A DNA stretch of 64,000 nucleotides from Torymus aiolomorphi (taxonomy: Eukaryota > Arthropoda > Insecta > Hymenoptera > Torymidae), in assembly GCA_036365515.1 (NCBI GenBank), contig CM070877.1, positions 60,623,975 through 60,687,974 of the forward strand, given 5' to 3'. Position numbers and translations under genes: made by a program. The notes beneath the pieces were generated by a model, which saw only the letters and a program-made list of their open reading frames with translations, searched no databases and had not been told where the DNA came from. Shown in pieces: positions 21,864 to 31,720 of this stretch. The stretch's first letter is position 1. Each line of letters begins with the position of its first letter.

Positions 21864-22445
21864 TTATTTGTGATTTTTTTGAAACTTGTTTGTTATAGTT
21901 TCTGCTTTTTGACATGTATTTAAATCAAACTTTAAATTCAAAAACTTATAAAAATTATCAACAAAAAGTTCTGAGGTTGAGTTTAACAAATTATTTTTGA
22001 TAGTTTCAATATTTTTCAACAGAAATTTGATGTGGAAATTGATATCGGTAATTTCTGTATTGAGAAGTCTTTTCAGTAAATAAGATTTGTGAAAGTGTAG
22101 TTTTCTTTTTGCCCAGCTACTATGAAAAGAGACATTTTCCAATCGTTCCAAACAATTAGTAAGGTGTTTAGGAACGACGTTATATTTTCGACAATTTAAT
22201 AAGAATCTCAAATCTATTTTGGCAGAATTTAACCGTTTGACGTTTATAATTAATAAGTCGATATTATTCTTTATGGTCTTACCACAAATACGATTCACAA
22301 AAGAAAGAATATAATATACTTTAACGTTAGGATCACCTTTCATTAAATTTACTATATTATTTAAAAGCGTATTGCAGATAGTTGGAGGCTTATCCATATT
22401 AGTAGTAGAGTTGCTTCGAAGGTTGTATCTCAATTTCCGTATCAA
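21864..22445 (-). pseudogene. Penelope copy A N-terminal region
   Basis: A 193-codon Lys/Asn-rich frame starting MIRKLRYNLRSNSTTNMDKP. In copy D the matching frame (44602-45483) reads on without interruption into the RT, so the stop here (NKFQKNHK) comes from a small indel. Its role is unknown. It lies where Penelope elements have a weakly conserved N-terminal extension. Confidence 0.75.
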
Positions 22446-22479
22446 AGCTGGTCATCAAAATGGTAAATTTCTTGATTCG

Positions 22480-22822
22480 TTGAAGGTGAGCATGTTAGTG
22501 GATCCAATGCCCCAAATTAGAAATCGATTTGATATGATGCTTGTTAGAGTTGATAGGGTTTTGAACATAAATGATCGCCACGAGCCAGATACTTTCTTTA
22601 TCCAAACACTTTATTTGTCAACGTTTCGGCTCTCGCAGAGAAGCCCTTTTCAAGACTGGAATAAACCAGAACACAAGAATACACGTAAAATTAGAATAAT
22701 TCGCACTACTACGTAATAAGTTGCGAAAACAGATACATTACGTTATAAAAATCTTCGGTTAGATACACGTTCGCAGTCACAAAAGTTAAAAAAGAAATAT
22801 TCCGCATTGACAAACTAAAAAA
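22480..22822 (-). repeat. Penelope terminal repeat between tandem copies A and B, cut by element X
   Basis: It matches the copy A terminal repeat up to a run of A at 22817-22822. The next bases of the repeat (TACAATTCGTCG) are found 17 kb away at 39881, right after element X copy 2. The hammerhead-like remnant is at 22618-22655 on the minus strand, with stem II GGCTTCTC/GAGAGCC intact and GAAAC following. Confidence 0.75.
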
Positions 22823-22950
22823 CCGCTGCCAATACATTGGCACTTAGCTTCCTCAAAATAATGTATTTATTCATTTTTTTTTAATTTTTTATAACAATAA
22901 TTAATTGTATCATACCCAATTTCTTTATGAATATTCGTAATAAATTAATA

Positions 22951-23512
22951 AGGTAAAGTAGGTAGTAGTGGGACAGTTTTGACCATACTTTTTTTATAAT
23001 GTTTTCTATTGCCAAAACTAAGCACAATACATAAAAACTAATTACCTCAGCAGGTAGCTCGTGTCTCAAGGTTTATTTTAAGAAAAAAAGATGCTTTCTT
23101 CCGTTGTTGGTGTATTAAAAGAATCTCGTTAAAAGAAAATAACTATCGACTAGTGTAGTGGGACACGGTAACTTATTTATAACCGGTAGTGGGACGCCCA
23201 TTTGACGCAGTAGTGGGACAATACTTTTTAAACGTGTCCCACTACTATGATATGGGAATTAAGAGGTATCTATAGTGGGATAAAGTTTTCGCTATGCGTA
23301 CAGCTCAAACATAACCTCAAAAAGTTTGAATCTTGTTATACACTAGTTTATGAAGTAAATCAACACAATAATGAAGTGACTACGTAGCTAACATCATCAA
23401 GAATTCTAATGAAGTAATGCTTTTATCACATTAACCATTCATCGTAGTTTTTTACTGCAGTTCCACCTCTGGTCCCAAAACAGGTTTTGTCCCAGTACTG
23501 CCTCCTTTACCT
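22951..23512. mobile_element. 562-bp TA-flanked non-autonomous DNA element
   Basis: The ends AGGTAAAG and CTTTACCT are inverted repeats that extend imperfectly over about 26 bp (AGTAGTGGGACA against AGTACTGGGACA). TA flanks both ends (22949-22950, 23513-23514). Inside, TAGTGGGAC occurs several times in both orientations (about 23157, 23189, 23210, 23238). No ORF. It looks like a mariner-type MITE. Confidence 0.7.
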
Positions 23513-23514
23513 TA

Positions 23515-23995
23515 TATATTTTTCGAGAATTCATTCTTGTTACTCTTTTTCTCGTGCGACAACCCGATATTTTTATAAATCAATTTTTTTCAAATATTAT
23601 CACATGTTCAATTAGTTTTATTTTTAAAACTTAAAAATAAATTCGAAAAAATTACCTAACTCTGTATTAGATATATTCGTTTATTACACATATGAATGTT
23701 TATTATAAAGTCACCAATCAATTCAATCAGTCAAGAGACTTTCCAAAAAGGTTACAACAAAAATACTGGCATATTCTGCAAGTAAAATGCAAACTTTTTC
23801 CCAATCAATGTTCTATACAAAAAATTTCGATATTTTGAATAAAAAATAAAGATAATCTTTTGAAATTCCAACCAAATATATTCTTCAATGAGTATAATAA
23901 GTGGTTAAAACTTGATCGCGCTGTAAATTACCCTCAATAAAAAACAAAAGCAAGTGAACAACACGCACGCATAGCACGTGTTATTTCCATTTTCT
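23515..23995. other. AT-rich interior of element X copy 2
   Basis: No open frame, repeat or terminal structure is recognised here. Confidence 0.5.
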
Positions 23996-25245
23996 AGTAT
24001 AGATATATCCAAAAAATTACGATTTGAAAAGAAGGCTAAATCAGTTTAAACCTCGAATATCTCTGAAATTCATAAACGAATTCTTTTACTCTAAAAACGC
24101 ATATAATAAATAATATACACTCTACATCTCCGCCAAATTTGAAAAAAATTGAAACAATTTTTCTCTAGTTATCAGGCGACAAATAAAATAACTTTGTAAA
24201 ATAGGAAAATTTTGAACATCAAAAAGTAATCGTACGATCTTGATGAAAACACATACATAATATCTATATCACATACAAAATTGTCTAGAAATCTGTATTT
24301 GATTCATAGAACCGTTCTCGAGAAATTACGATTTAAAAAAAAAGTTAAAAAAATTTTAACCTCAAATATCTCTGAAATTTATGGACCAATTATTTTGCCC
24401 AAAGAACTCGACCAAGAGCTATCCAAAATCTACCTCCACAAGGAATTTTGAAGAAATTACGACAATTTTCCCTCTGGAATCATTGGACATACAAAACTCA
24501 TTTTTTTCATTTTTCATGTTTTACGTTTTTGTTAATAACCAAAGAACCGTGATAGCTAGAAACTTTTTTTTTAGAAAATATAGGTATTTTAATTCTCTTT
24601 TAAATGCTACCTATCCCATTCTGATACATACAGCCGTTCTCGAGAAATTACGATTCGAAAAAGAGGTTACAAAAATTTTAACCTCAAAAATCTCTGGAAT
24701 TTATGAACCAATCGTCTATCCCAAAGAAAGGTGCAGGTGGCAACCAAAAATCTACCTCTACAAGGAATTTTGAAGCGATTTACACAATTTTACTCCCGTA
24801 AATTGTCGCCACCTAAAACACGTTTTTTTTATTTTTTAATTTTTTTTCTCAAAAACTAACCATCAGAATGGATTGAATTTTATGGCTATTCACAATCTCC
24901 ATTATCATGATTTTTCTCAAAAAAATTGACCATGTAGTTTGGGAGTTATAAGCATTTAAAAAAAAAACACGTTTTTGTTAATAACAAAATAACCGTGATA
25001 GCTAGAGAATTTTTTTTTTTAAATATAGGTTTTTTATACTCTTTCGAACGCTACCCATCCGATTATAAAATTTAAATCCAGTCATTAAAAAAAAATTTTT
25101 CGAAAATGAAAAATTCGACATAAAACAAAAACGAATCAGTTAGTCGTACAAATTTATTTTTTTTCCGAATTCAAATAAAAAAACAAAAAAAATGAGACCC
25201 GTCCGGTTAAATGTTACATCCGGCCATTTTTCTGTATATAAAAAA
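23996..25245. repeat. element X internal repeat units, copy 2
   Basis: The GTTCTCGAGAAATTACGA block occurs at about 24312 and 24642 (partial at 24010). The GTTAATAAC-A-ACCGTGATAGCTAGA block occurs at about 24530 and 24975. These are the same units as at 16301-17100. They are arranged in tandem with indels and end in a long A run (25239-25264). Confidence 0.7.
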
Positions 25246-25264
25246 AAAAAAAAAAAAAAAAAAA

Positions 25265-25672
25265 ATTATTTTGTCTTGAAAACGAAAATCCCAAACTCGA
25301 ACATCTCGGAGTAAGGATACAATGTTTCCCTCTTCGCCGCATGCCGTAAAGTTTTTTTCTTCGCTTTCCCAAGGCCTAATCTAAGAACCCAAACATCTGC
25401 AAGCGATAACTTTCCCGGCTGCGAGCACGCATTGGAATTTTCAGCCACCCGAAGACAAACAAACCGGGGAAACCCTGTAGATAAGAATGACGGCGTCTGT
25501 TCCCGTCTCTCTCGTTCCCAAAATTTTATGCAATCCACGTTTAGCCACATTAAACAATTTTTTATAAACCCGAATCAGTTCTTTAGTAACACCCTTGTAA
25601 TATAATTAATTTAGTTTAGAATATAAAATAATTATATATCCATAAAATAGCTTTTACATTTTAGAATGTGAG

Positions 25673-25675
<3 letters not shown>
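25265..25675. other. unassigned DNA before a TA microsatellite
   Basis: A 94-codon minus-strand frame (25266-25550) is present but shows no recognisable domain. I do not call it a gene. The rest is AT-rich. Confidence 0.4.

Positions 25676-25737
<62 letters not shown>
25676..25737. repeat. (TA)n microsatellite, target of gypsy 2
   Basis: About 30 TA units. Gypsy 2 starts directly after it, and TA repeats resume at 35873, so the retroelement landed inside the array. Confidence 0.9.
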
Positions 25738-25740
<3 letters not shown>

Positions 25741-27006
25741 AACGGGGTGAATTTAGAAGAGGGTATTAATCCCTCTCTGGGATGCGCCAGGCGATAAACG
25801 GGCGTCTACTACGCCCAGAGCAGCGCGCCGTTGTAGACGGACCCGTCGGCCGGCCGGAGCGCGTTGGCGCAGGCTCAGAACAAGCGCGCCCGGCTTTCGC
25901 TGTAGAAAGCTTAGGCCGCCTTCTACTAGACCCGGCGCTGCGCTCTGCCGCTGCCGCTGACTTCGGCGCACAATTCACCGGCGGCTAGATATGCACTAGC
26001 CTGACCTACTCTCGCCGGTGTTCCCGTACAACGTCGCTCAGGTTAACCTGAGCGACTTTCACTACAATTTCCCCGTTGACGTTGCTCCTCTAGGAGGTGA
26101 AGCCTCCGACTGCGCTGCAGCTGCTGAAAAGGTAGAGGGCGGTATTCGGGGGATAGGGAACGGTTACTCGCGAAATGACAGACTCGACACGAATAATGAA
26201 AAGTAAAATAAATAAAGTTTATTCGTCCAAAAGGAATCGCGCTAAGGGGCGCGAAGCCCGAACATCTACAAAAACGAACGCGCAGGCAGAGACTTACGCG
26301 GAGCCGGCCGGTCGCACGGCCGGCGTCACCGCGCCGCGAGACGCCACAAAATGGCCGCCGCGCTCTCGCACACGAGGCCGCTTGCCTCTACGCAGGCGGC
26401 GTCGGATAGCCGCGCAACACTTCTTACGCGTGGCCGCTCGCACGCAAAACCTACGCGGCAAAAATACAAATGAAGCGCACACTTACTTTAGCGCTGGCCA
26501 GCGCGTCGCCCGAAGTCTACCTCTCTCTCTCTCTCTGTCACGCTCCCGCGCTCTCGCCTTCTCGCTGCGAGGCGTCGGGCCTCGTGGCTCCTCGAGCCTC
26601 GGCTGCCGCCTCTTTCTCTCTCTCCTCCTCTCCCTTTCTGGGTGGCGGAGTGGCCTGGCCGGCGAAGGCAGCCGGCGTTGCGTCGCTGCTGGGCTGGCGG
26701 CGGATCGGAGGCGCGGAGGGCACTTCTCGCAGGGCGGGATGCGGCACTCGCGGGGCACTTGGAGGCACGGCACTGGTGAGGCAAAACTGGCACGTGCGCA
26801 CCTGTTGCGCTACAGGACTAGACTAGCCTCAATGGCCGCGGCGTCCCTTCGGAGCGCTACGGCGGCGTCTTCTTCTTCTTCTTGCTTCGCCTCCCGCGCG
26901 TCCCGCTTGGCGCGCAGCGAGCCGCTGTACGTGCAAGCGCGCGCGATTCAAACCTCGCGGCGCGGTACACGCGGCTCTTTCGCCTTTATTGCCTGCACCC
27001 GTTACA
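25738..27006 (-). repeat. gypsy 2, 3' LTR
   Basis: 1269 bp, near-identical to 34603-35872. It is GC-rich, with a CT tract and an AATAAA on the minus strand near 26215. The plus-strand frame at 26175-27047 across it is not a gene. Confidence 0.93.
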
Positions 27007-27020
27007 CCCCCCACCCAGAT
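27007..27020 (-). promoter_or_regulatory. gypsy 2 polypurine tract
   Basis: On the minus strand CTGGGTGGGGGG abuts the 3' LTR, the expected position of the plus-strand primer. Confidence 0.6.
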
Positions 27021-27244
27021 TTGGCGTACCCCGTACGCGACATCTGAAAAGAGGAAGGGCGCAGAAATAAGGCGAAAACAACAGGTTAGGTGGAGGCTCT
27101 TCCTTTTTATTCCAGCCTCTGGGGCACATCACCTATACTCTATATACACAAAATATTTACAAAAAAAAACTATGTACAAAAAAATTTCCACCAAAAAAAA
27201 ACCGTACAGTTGACACCGGCGAATCGGAAGCGTCCCCCCCCGGG

Positions 27245-28129
27245 CTAGCCACGGGGAGGCGCCGTGGATTTCGGCGGATGCGTAGCCGCTCGGGGGCATT
27301 TGCGCGGCATGCGCACCCCCGGCCACCCGCACACGTAGCAGAAGCGAGGGCGTCCCGCTCCTGGCGGGTTCGGCCGGACGGGCGAGCGCTCCCGCGCGAT
27401 GCCCAGGTCGACGGCCGCCCGCTCCTCGTCTCGGCGGGCCTGGTTCCACCGGGCGCGGGCGGCCTGGAGCTCGGCTTCCTCGGCGAGGCGGCGGGCGCGG
27501 GCCTCCTCCAGGGCCCGCTCCGACGCGGCACGGAGGCGTGCCTCCTCCTCCACCTTTTCCCGCTGCATGCGGGAGCGTCGCTCCGCTCGCCAGGCGACCA
27601 GGTGCTCGGCCTCCTCCTGCTTGGCCAGCATCATCCGGCGCCAGGAGTCGACCTCCGGGGGCTGCTCCCCGTGGACACCGACGTGCCGCTCCAAGGCCGC
27701 GAACACCTCTGCGCGGGCCTGGTTGGCGGCGCGGTCCATCTCCCGGACTGTCGACAGCCCGGCGCGCAGCTCGTCCCAGGTGGGCTCTGCAGGCAGGAGG
27801 TGGGCCTCCGTCTGCGAGGCGGCATCGCGTTGGACCCTCCGCGGGTAGCCGGCGGGGATTGCGCCGCGGGGCGGCGTGGCAGGCTCCTCCTTGGGGGCGA
27901 AGCGGGGCACGCCGGGGCTGGTGCCCGCCCGGCTCTCCTCATGGGCGTCGGCCTCCTCTAGGAGGGGCTGCTCCTGCAGCCGCTCCATAGCCTCATCTTT
28001 GAGGCGCTCCCGACGTTGGCGCAGGAGGTGGAGCACCGCCTGGGCCACGCCCTCGACGGGTTTGCCCAAGTCGAGGGTTATGAGTGCGGCCATGGCCTCC
28101 TCCAGCGTCTGCTCGGAGATCTCCAACAT
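27245..28129 (-). CDS. gypsy 2 ORF downstream of pol, coiled-coil protein with Cys motif
   Basis: A 294-codon frame starting MLEISEQTLEEAM, rich in Glu, Arg and Ala with long charged helices (about residues 150-230), so a coiled coil is likely. Near the end it has FCYVCGWPGVRMPRKC, a knuckle-like Cys cluster lacking a clear His. There is no signal peptide or membrane segment, so it is not an envelope. The ATG follows TTCTTTTCCAG, a good splice-acceptor match, so it may be made from a spliced RNA. It starts 98 nt after the pol stop. Gypsy 1 has an ORF in the same place. Confidence 0.6.
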   Translation of the reverse strand: MLEISEQTLEEAMAALITLDLGKPVEGVAQAVLHLLRQRRERLKDEAMERLQEQPLLEEADAHEESRAGTSPGVPRFAPKEEPATPPRGAIPAGYPRRVQRDAASQTEAHLLPAEPTWDELRAGLSTVREMDRAANQARAEVFAALERHVGVHGEQPPEVDSWRRMMLAKQEEAEHLVAWRAERRSRMQREKVEEEARLRAASERALEEARARRLAEEAELQAARARWNQARRDEERAAVDLGIARERSPVRPNPPGAGRPRFCYVCGWPGVRMPRKCPRAATHPPKSTAPPRG

Positions 28130-28226
28130 CTGGAAAAGAACATCTCAGGTTAGGCCAGTTTCACTATATCCGCGTGTAGTTTATCGCACGTCTCGGGGGG
28201 GGGGAATAAGCGCTAGGCGCGCAGCG

Positions 28227-31028
28227 CTACGGAGGCTTACGGGGACGACCGCGTCCCCTGCGAGGAGCATTCGGGGCTCGCGGTCCTACCGAAGGTGGTT
28301 CGGGGGGACCCGTAGTTGCGCCGCGCGCCCTCCGCGGTCTCCCCCGCGTGCTCTCGGGGGGCTCACCTGTCCCCTGAGGGGCGGGTGGTTCGCTCACAGG
28401 CGTCCCCCTGGGGTCGCCTTCCGCGTCGACTCCATTCGACTCAGGCGACTCACCGCGATAGGGCTTAAGCTGGTCAACGGCCACTATCTCCTCAATTTGG
28501 CCCCCCTCACCTACCAATCGGTAGGTATTGGAGCCTAGCACGGCCGTAATCCAATACGGCCCTTCAAACCTAGGCGCTAGTTTCGCCGCGACGCCCTTCG
28601 CGGCCGAGGAGAGTGGGTGGCTGCGCTTCCAGACCCTGTCTCCCGGCTTGAAATCTGGCTCTCGCCTGCCGGCATCATAATAGCTGGCTTGGCGATCTTG
28701 AGCCGCTCTCGCCTGCGAGGCGGCTCGTTGATGAAGGTTTGGAAGGGCGTCGAGCCGCTCCTTCCAACGAGCCAAACTTTCTTCTTGTGCCGGGGTCTCT
28801 GCCGCGACCTCTTGCAGCCTACGCTGCGTACCAGGGGGCTCTGGTTGCCTACCGTAAAGTAACATGGCGGGGCTGACTCCGGTAGAGCTATGCACCGCCG
28901 TATTCATGGCGAAGAGAAGTTCCGGAAGCTTCTCGTCCCATGTGGTGTGCCGCTCCTTAAGGTAAGAGGCGACCATCGTCTTTAAAGTACGATTGGCGCG
29001 CTCCACCGGATTAGCCTGCGGGTGGTAGGTGGGAGTGTTGGTGTGATGCACACCTCGCTCCCTCAAGAATTCCTCTACGACACGGTTCTTGAACTCTGTG
29101 CCGTTGTCGGAGAGGAACACTTCTGGGCAACCGAACCGGAGGAAAACCTTCCGGTCCAATTCTCCTACCACCGTCTTTGCGTTAGCCTTCCGTATCGGCG
29201 AAGCCTCCGCCCACCTGGAGAAAAGGTCTTGAAACACCACAATGTATTCAAAACCTTTAGAGGTGCGAGGCAGCGGTCCTATTATGTCCCCAGCGACGAC
29301 CTGCCAGGGTCTGTCGACGACTCGTCGACCCATGAGGCCGGCTGGAGCTCTTTGTTCCACCTTAAACCGCTGACACGTTTCGCAGTGGCGCACGTACTCT
29401 TGCGTTTCCGCGTAGTAACGTGGCCAGTAGTAGCGCAGGGCTACTCTAGCAAACGTCTTTTCTCGTCCGAGATGTCCAGCGGTGGCGTCGTCATGGCACT
29501 CTTGCAACACCTCGCGACGATGCTCCTCTGGTACTACCAGCTTCCAAGCATCCTCATCGTCGCCGAGGGCCGCGTCAACGTCCGGGTTCGGTCGGTACCG
29601 GTAAAGGTTGCCCGCGACGAGTTTGTAGGTTGGAAAATCGTTGGGTTGCTCTCGGACTTTGGCGCTCCACTCTCGATACCACGCGTCCTCGGTGTCCGTT
29701 GACCAGGACACCGCAGCCACCTCCGGGCCTTCCTCATCCTCGTACATCCGGGAGAGGGCGTCGGCCACGTGGTTCAAGGCGCCTTTTCGATGCTCGATCG
29801 AAAACTTGTGGCCTTGCAACTCCAACGCCCACCGAGCGAGCCTGCTCGTGGGATTTTTCATCTGACAGAGCCACCGCAGACTGCTGTGGTCTGTCACAAC
29901 CCTAAACTCGTAGCCTTCGATGTAAGGGCGAAACTTCTGTATTGCCCAGACCACCGCGAGGCACTCCCTCTCCGTAACGCTATAGTTTCGCTCTGCCGGG
30001 GTTAACACCCGGCTCGCGAACTCAATCACCCGCTCTTGGGTCTCCACTTCCTGAAGCAGCACCGCGCCAAGGCCTACATCGCTCGCATCGGTCTGCACGA
30101 TGTAAAGGCCGCCGGGATCAGGGCGATGTAGGACCGGAGCGGTCATAATCATCGCCTTCAACAACTCGAAGGCGCGTTGCTGCTCGTCGAGCCACTCGTA
30201 CCTCTGGTTCTTCTTCGTCAGACTCGTGAGCGGCTCGGCGACCGTGGCATAGTTCGGGATGAACTTCCTATACCACGATGAAGTACCCAGGAATCGGCGC
30301 AGCTGCCTCAGATTCCGCGGCTGCGGAAAATTCTTGATTGGCTCGATCTTGGCCGGGTTCGGCCTCGTGCCGTCCCGGTTAACCAAGAAGCCCAAGTATG
30401 CCACCTCTTGCTTGCAGAAAACACATTTTTCTGCGTTGAGGGTTAGCCCAGCGGCGACGAGCCTTTCCAGCACCCTTTTCAAGCACTTCTTATGCTCCTC
30501 GAACGTTTCTGCGACTACGATGATGTCGTCGAGGTAGGCGTAGACGTAAGACTCCAGCTCGGGTCCGAGCACTTGGTCAATGAGCCGCTGGAAGGTGGCC
30601 GGCGCGTTCGTCAGTCCGTACGGCATCCGCCGGAACTGGAACAGGCCCAGCCCCGGCACCGTGAAAGCGGTGATGGGCCGCGCCTCCTCCGCTAACGGTA
30701 TCTGATGATACGCGCTCTTGAGGTCAAGCGTGGAGATGAACTTCGCCTTCCTCAATTTCCGCAGAATATCCTGCATATTCGGCAGAGGATAGGCGTCGGG
30801 TTCGGTGACTGCATTCACCTTCCGCAGATCGTTGCAGAACCGTCGCGTGCCGTCACTCTTCGGCGCCATCACGACGGGGCTCGACCACCCGCTCTTGGAG
30901 GGCTCGATGATGCCTTGGTTCAGCATTTCGCAAACCTGGCGATGCATCTCCTCCTGCACCTTATCCGACACTGGATAATGGCGCTGCTTGATGGGTCGAG
31001 CGTTTCCTACATGAATCTCATGCTCCAC
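28227..31028 (-). CDS. pol: gypsy 2 Pol (reverse transcriptase, RNase H, integrase)
   Basis: A 933-codon frame counted from a GTG; the open frame extends a few codons further upstream with no ATG at its head, as expected for a frameshift product. RT is at about residues 30-235 with YLDD at 165-168. RNase H is at about 305-430, with VQTDAS at D314. The integrase zinc domain (GHLGREK, then CETC) is at about 515-555. The integrase core is D581, D641 and E676 with 35-residue spacing. The C-terminal ~130 residues are Pro/Arg-rich. It looks intact. The frame differs from the protease ORF by one base. Confidence 0.93.
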   Translation of the reverse strand: MEHEIHVGNARPIKQRHYPVSDKVQEEMHRQVCEMLNQGIIEPSKSGWSSPVVMAPKSDGTRRFCNDLRKVNAVTEPDAYPLPNMQDILRKLRKAKFISTLDLKSAYHQIPLAEEARPITAFTVPGLGLFQFRRMPYGLTNAPATFQRLIDQVLGPELESYVYAYLDDIIVVAETFEEHKKCLKRVLERLVAAGLTLNAEKCVFCKQEVAYLGFLVNRDGTRPNPAKIEPIKNFPQPRNLRQLRRFLGTSSWYRKFIPNYATVAEPLTSLTKKNQRYEWLDEQQRAFELLKAMIMTAPVLHRPDPGGLYIVQTDASDVGLGAVLLQEVETQERVIEFASRVLTPAERNYSVTERECLAVVWAIQKFRPYIEGYEFRVVTDHSSLRWLCQMKNPTSRLARWALELQGHKFSIEHRKGALNHVADALSRMYEDEEGPEVAAVSWSTDTEDAWYREWSAKVREQPNDFPTYKLVAGNLYRYRPNPDVDAALGDDEDAWKLVVPEEHRREVLQECHDDATAGHLGREKTFARVALRYYWPRYYAETQEYVRHCETCQRFKVEQRAPAGLMGRRVVDRPWQVVAGDIIGPLPRTSKGFEYIVVFQDLFSRWAEASPIRKANAKTVVGELDRKVFLRFGCPEVFLSDNGTEFKNRVVEEFLRERGVHHTNTPTYHPQANPVERANRTLKTMVASYLKERHTTWDEKLPELLFAMNTAVHSSTGVSPAMLLYGRQPEPPGTQRRLQEVAAETPAQEESLARWKERLDALPNLHQRAASQARAAQDRQASYYDAGRREPDFKPGDRVWKRSHPLSSAAKGVAAKLAPRFEGPYWITAVLGSNTYRLVGEGGQIEEIVAVDQLKPYRGESPESNGVDAEGDPRGTPVSEPPAPQGTGEPPESTRGRPRRARGATTGPPEPPSVGPRAPNAPRRGRGRPRKPP

Positions 31029-31042
31029 GCCTCTGACGCAAC

Positions 31043-31720
31043 CTAATCCTGGCGGGAGCTTGCCTGGACCTCGTCCACCATGGCCTTCAGCTCCTCTCGC
31101 TGAAGGTCTGTAGCGTCCTCGAGCCCAATTGCCGCTACCGAGCTAGGATCTGGGGTCAAGCTGGCTACTTCCAGCTCGACGTAGGCTTCCGCCTCCTTAC
31201 AGAATAGCCTATCCGTATCCGGGTCTAGTACGGCCCTGAACGCTCGTACAAAGTTGACTCCTAAGTAGCAGTCGGCATCTAAATTCGGCATTATGGCGAC
31301 TCGGATATCGCGAGTGAGGCCAGCCACAGTGATGGGCAGCATCACGTGGCCTAGCAAGGGGCTGCGGCTTCCATCCGCTAGCCTTACCCCTTTCTCCTCG
31401 GACGCTACAAACTTCCGGTCCAGCGCTGTAGCTAGTTGGAGTCCGACGGAGCCCATCACCGTCGTGGATGCTCCCGGGTCCAACAAAGCGCGGAGATTAA
31501 ACTCGCCGACCTCAATTCGCAGCCACCACCTTGTTTCTGCGTCGGTCGGTTGCTTGGCCGAGGCCTCTCCTCGGTTCGCAACTGGCGAGGGTACTGCGGA
31601 CTCTTTCGCGGCAGGGCGGCTATCGCACGCGGCCAAAACATCTTCGGTTTTGGGGACCTCGTCGGGGAGGGGGGCGGTAGTGATCCCCTCTACCCGCTCC
31701 CCTTCCCGTTTCCCGCACAA
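31043..31720 (-). CDS. pro: gypsy 2 aspartic protease
   Basis: A 225-codon frame that overlaps the end of gag by 31 nt. The active site reads ALLDPGAST, with Pro after Asp as in gypsy 1, where Ser or Thr is usual. The flap and the second hydrophobic-Gly strand (CYLGVNF) follow. It would process Gag and Pol. It is entered by a -1 shift at GGGAAAC (31714-31708). It ends in a TAG at 31045-31043, in a different frame from RT. Confidence 0.8.
   Translation of the reverse strand: MCGKREGERVEGITTAPLPDEVPKTEDVLAACDSRPAAKESAVPSPVANRGEASAKQPTDAETRWWLRIEVGEFNLRALLDPGASTTVMGSVGLQLATALDRKFVASEEKGVRLADGSRSPLLGHVMLPITVAGLTRDIRVAIMPNLDADCYLGVNFVRAFRAVLDPDTDRLFCKEAEAYVELEVASLTPDPSSVAAIGLEDATDLQREELKAMVDEVQASSRQD

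Larger units (their letters stand above)
19352..22475 (-). mobile_element. Penelope-like element copy A
   Basis: The minus strand carries, in order, an N-terminal region (22445-21864), a reverse transcriptase (21736-20519), a GIY-YIG endonuclease (20288-19833) and a terminal repeat (down to about 19352). This is the canonical plan of EN-bearing Penelope elements. Frame breaks lie between the three ORFs, so copy A is defective. Upstream is the terminal repeat of the next tandem copy (B). Confidence 0.9.

Noticed and set aside
25266..25550. 94-codon minus-strand frame
   Set aside because: No domain, no start context and no homologue visible in the window. It sits between an A run and a TA microsatellite.
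26175..27047. 290-codon plus-strand frame
   Set aside because: It lies inside the 3' LTR of gypsy 2 and repeats in the 5' LTR (35041-35937). The composition follows GC-rich DNA, with no domain.
27278..28538. Several long plus-strand frames rich in Ala, Arg, Gly and Pro
   Set aside because: They are antisense shadows of the gypsy 2 post-pol ORF and pol.
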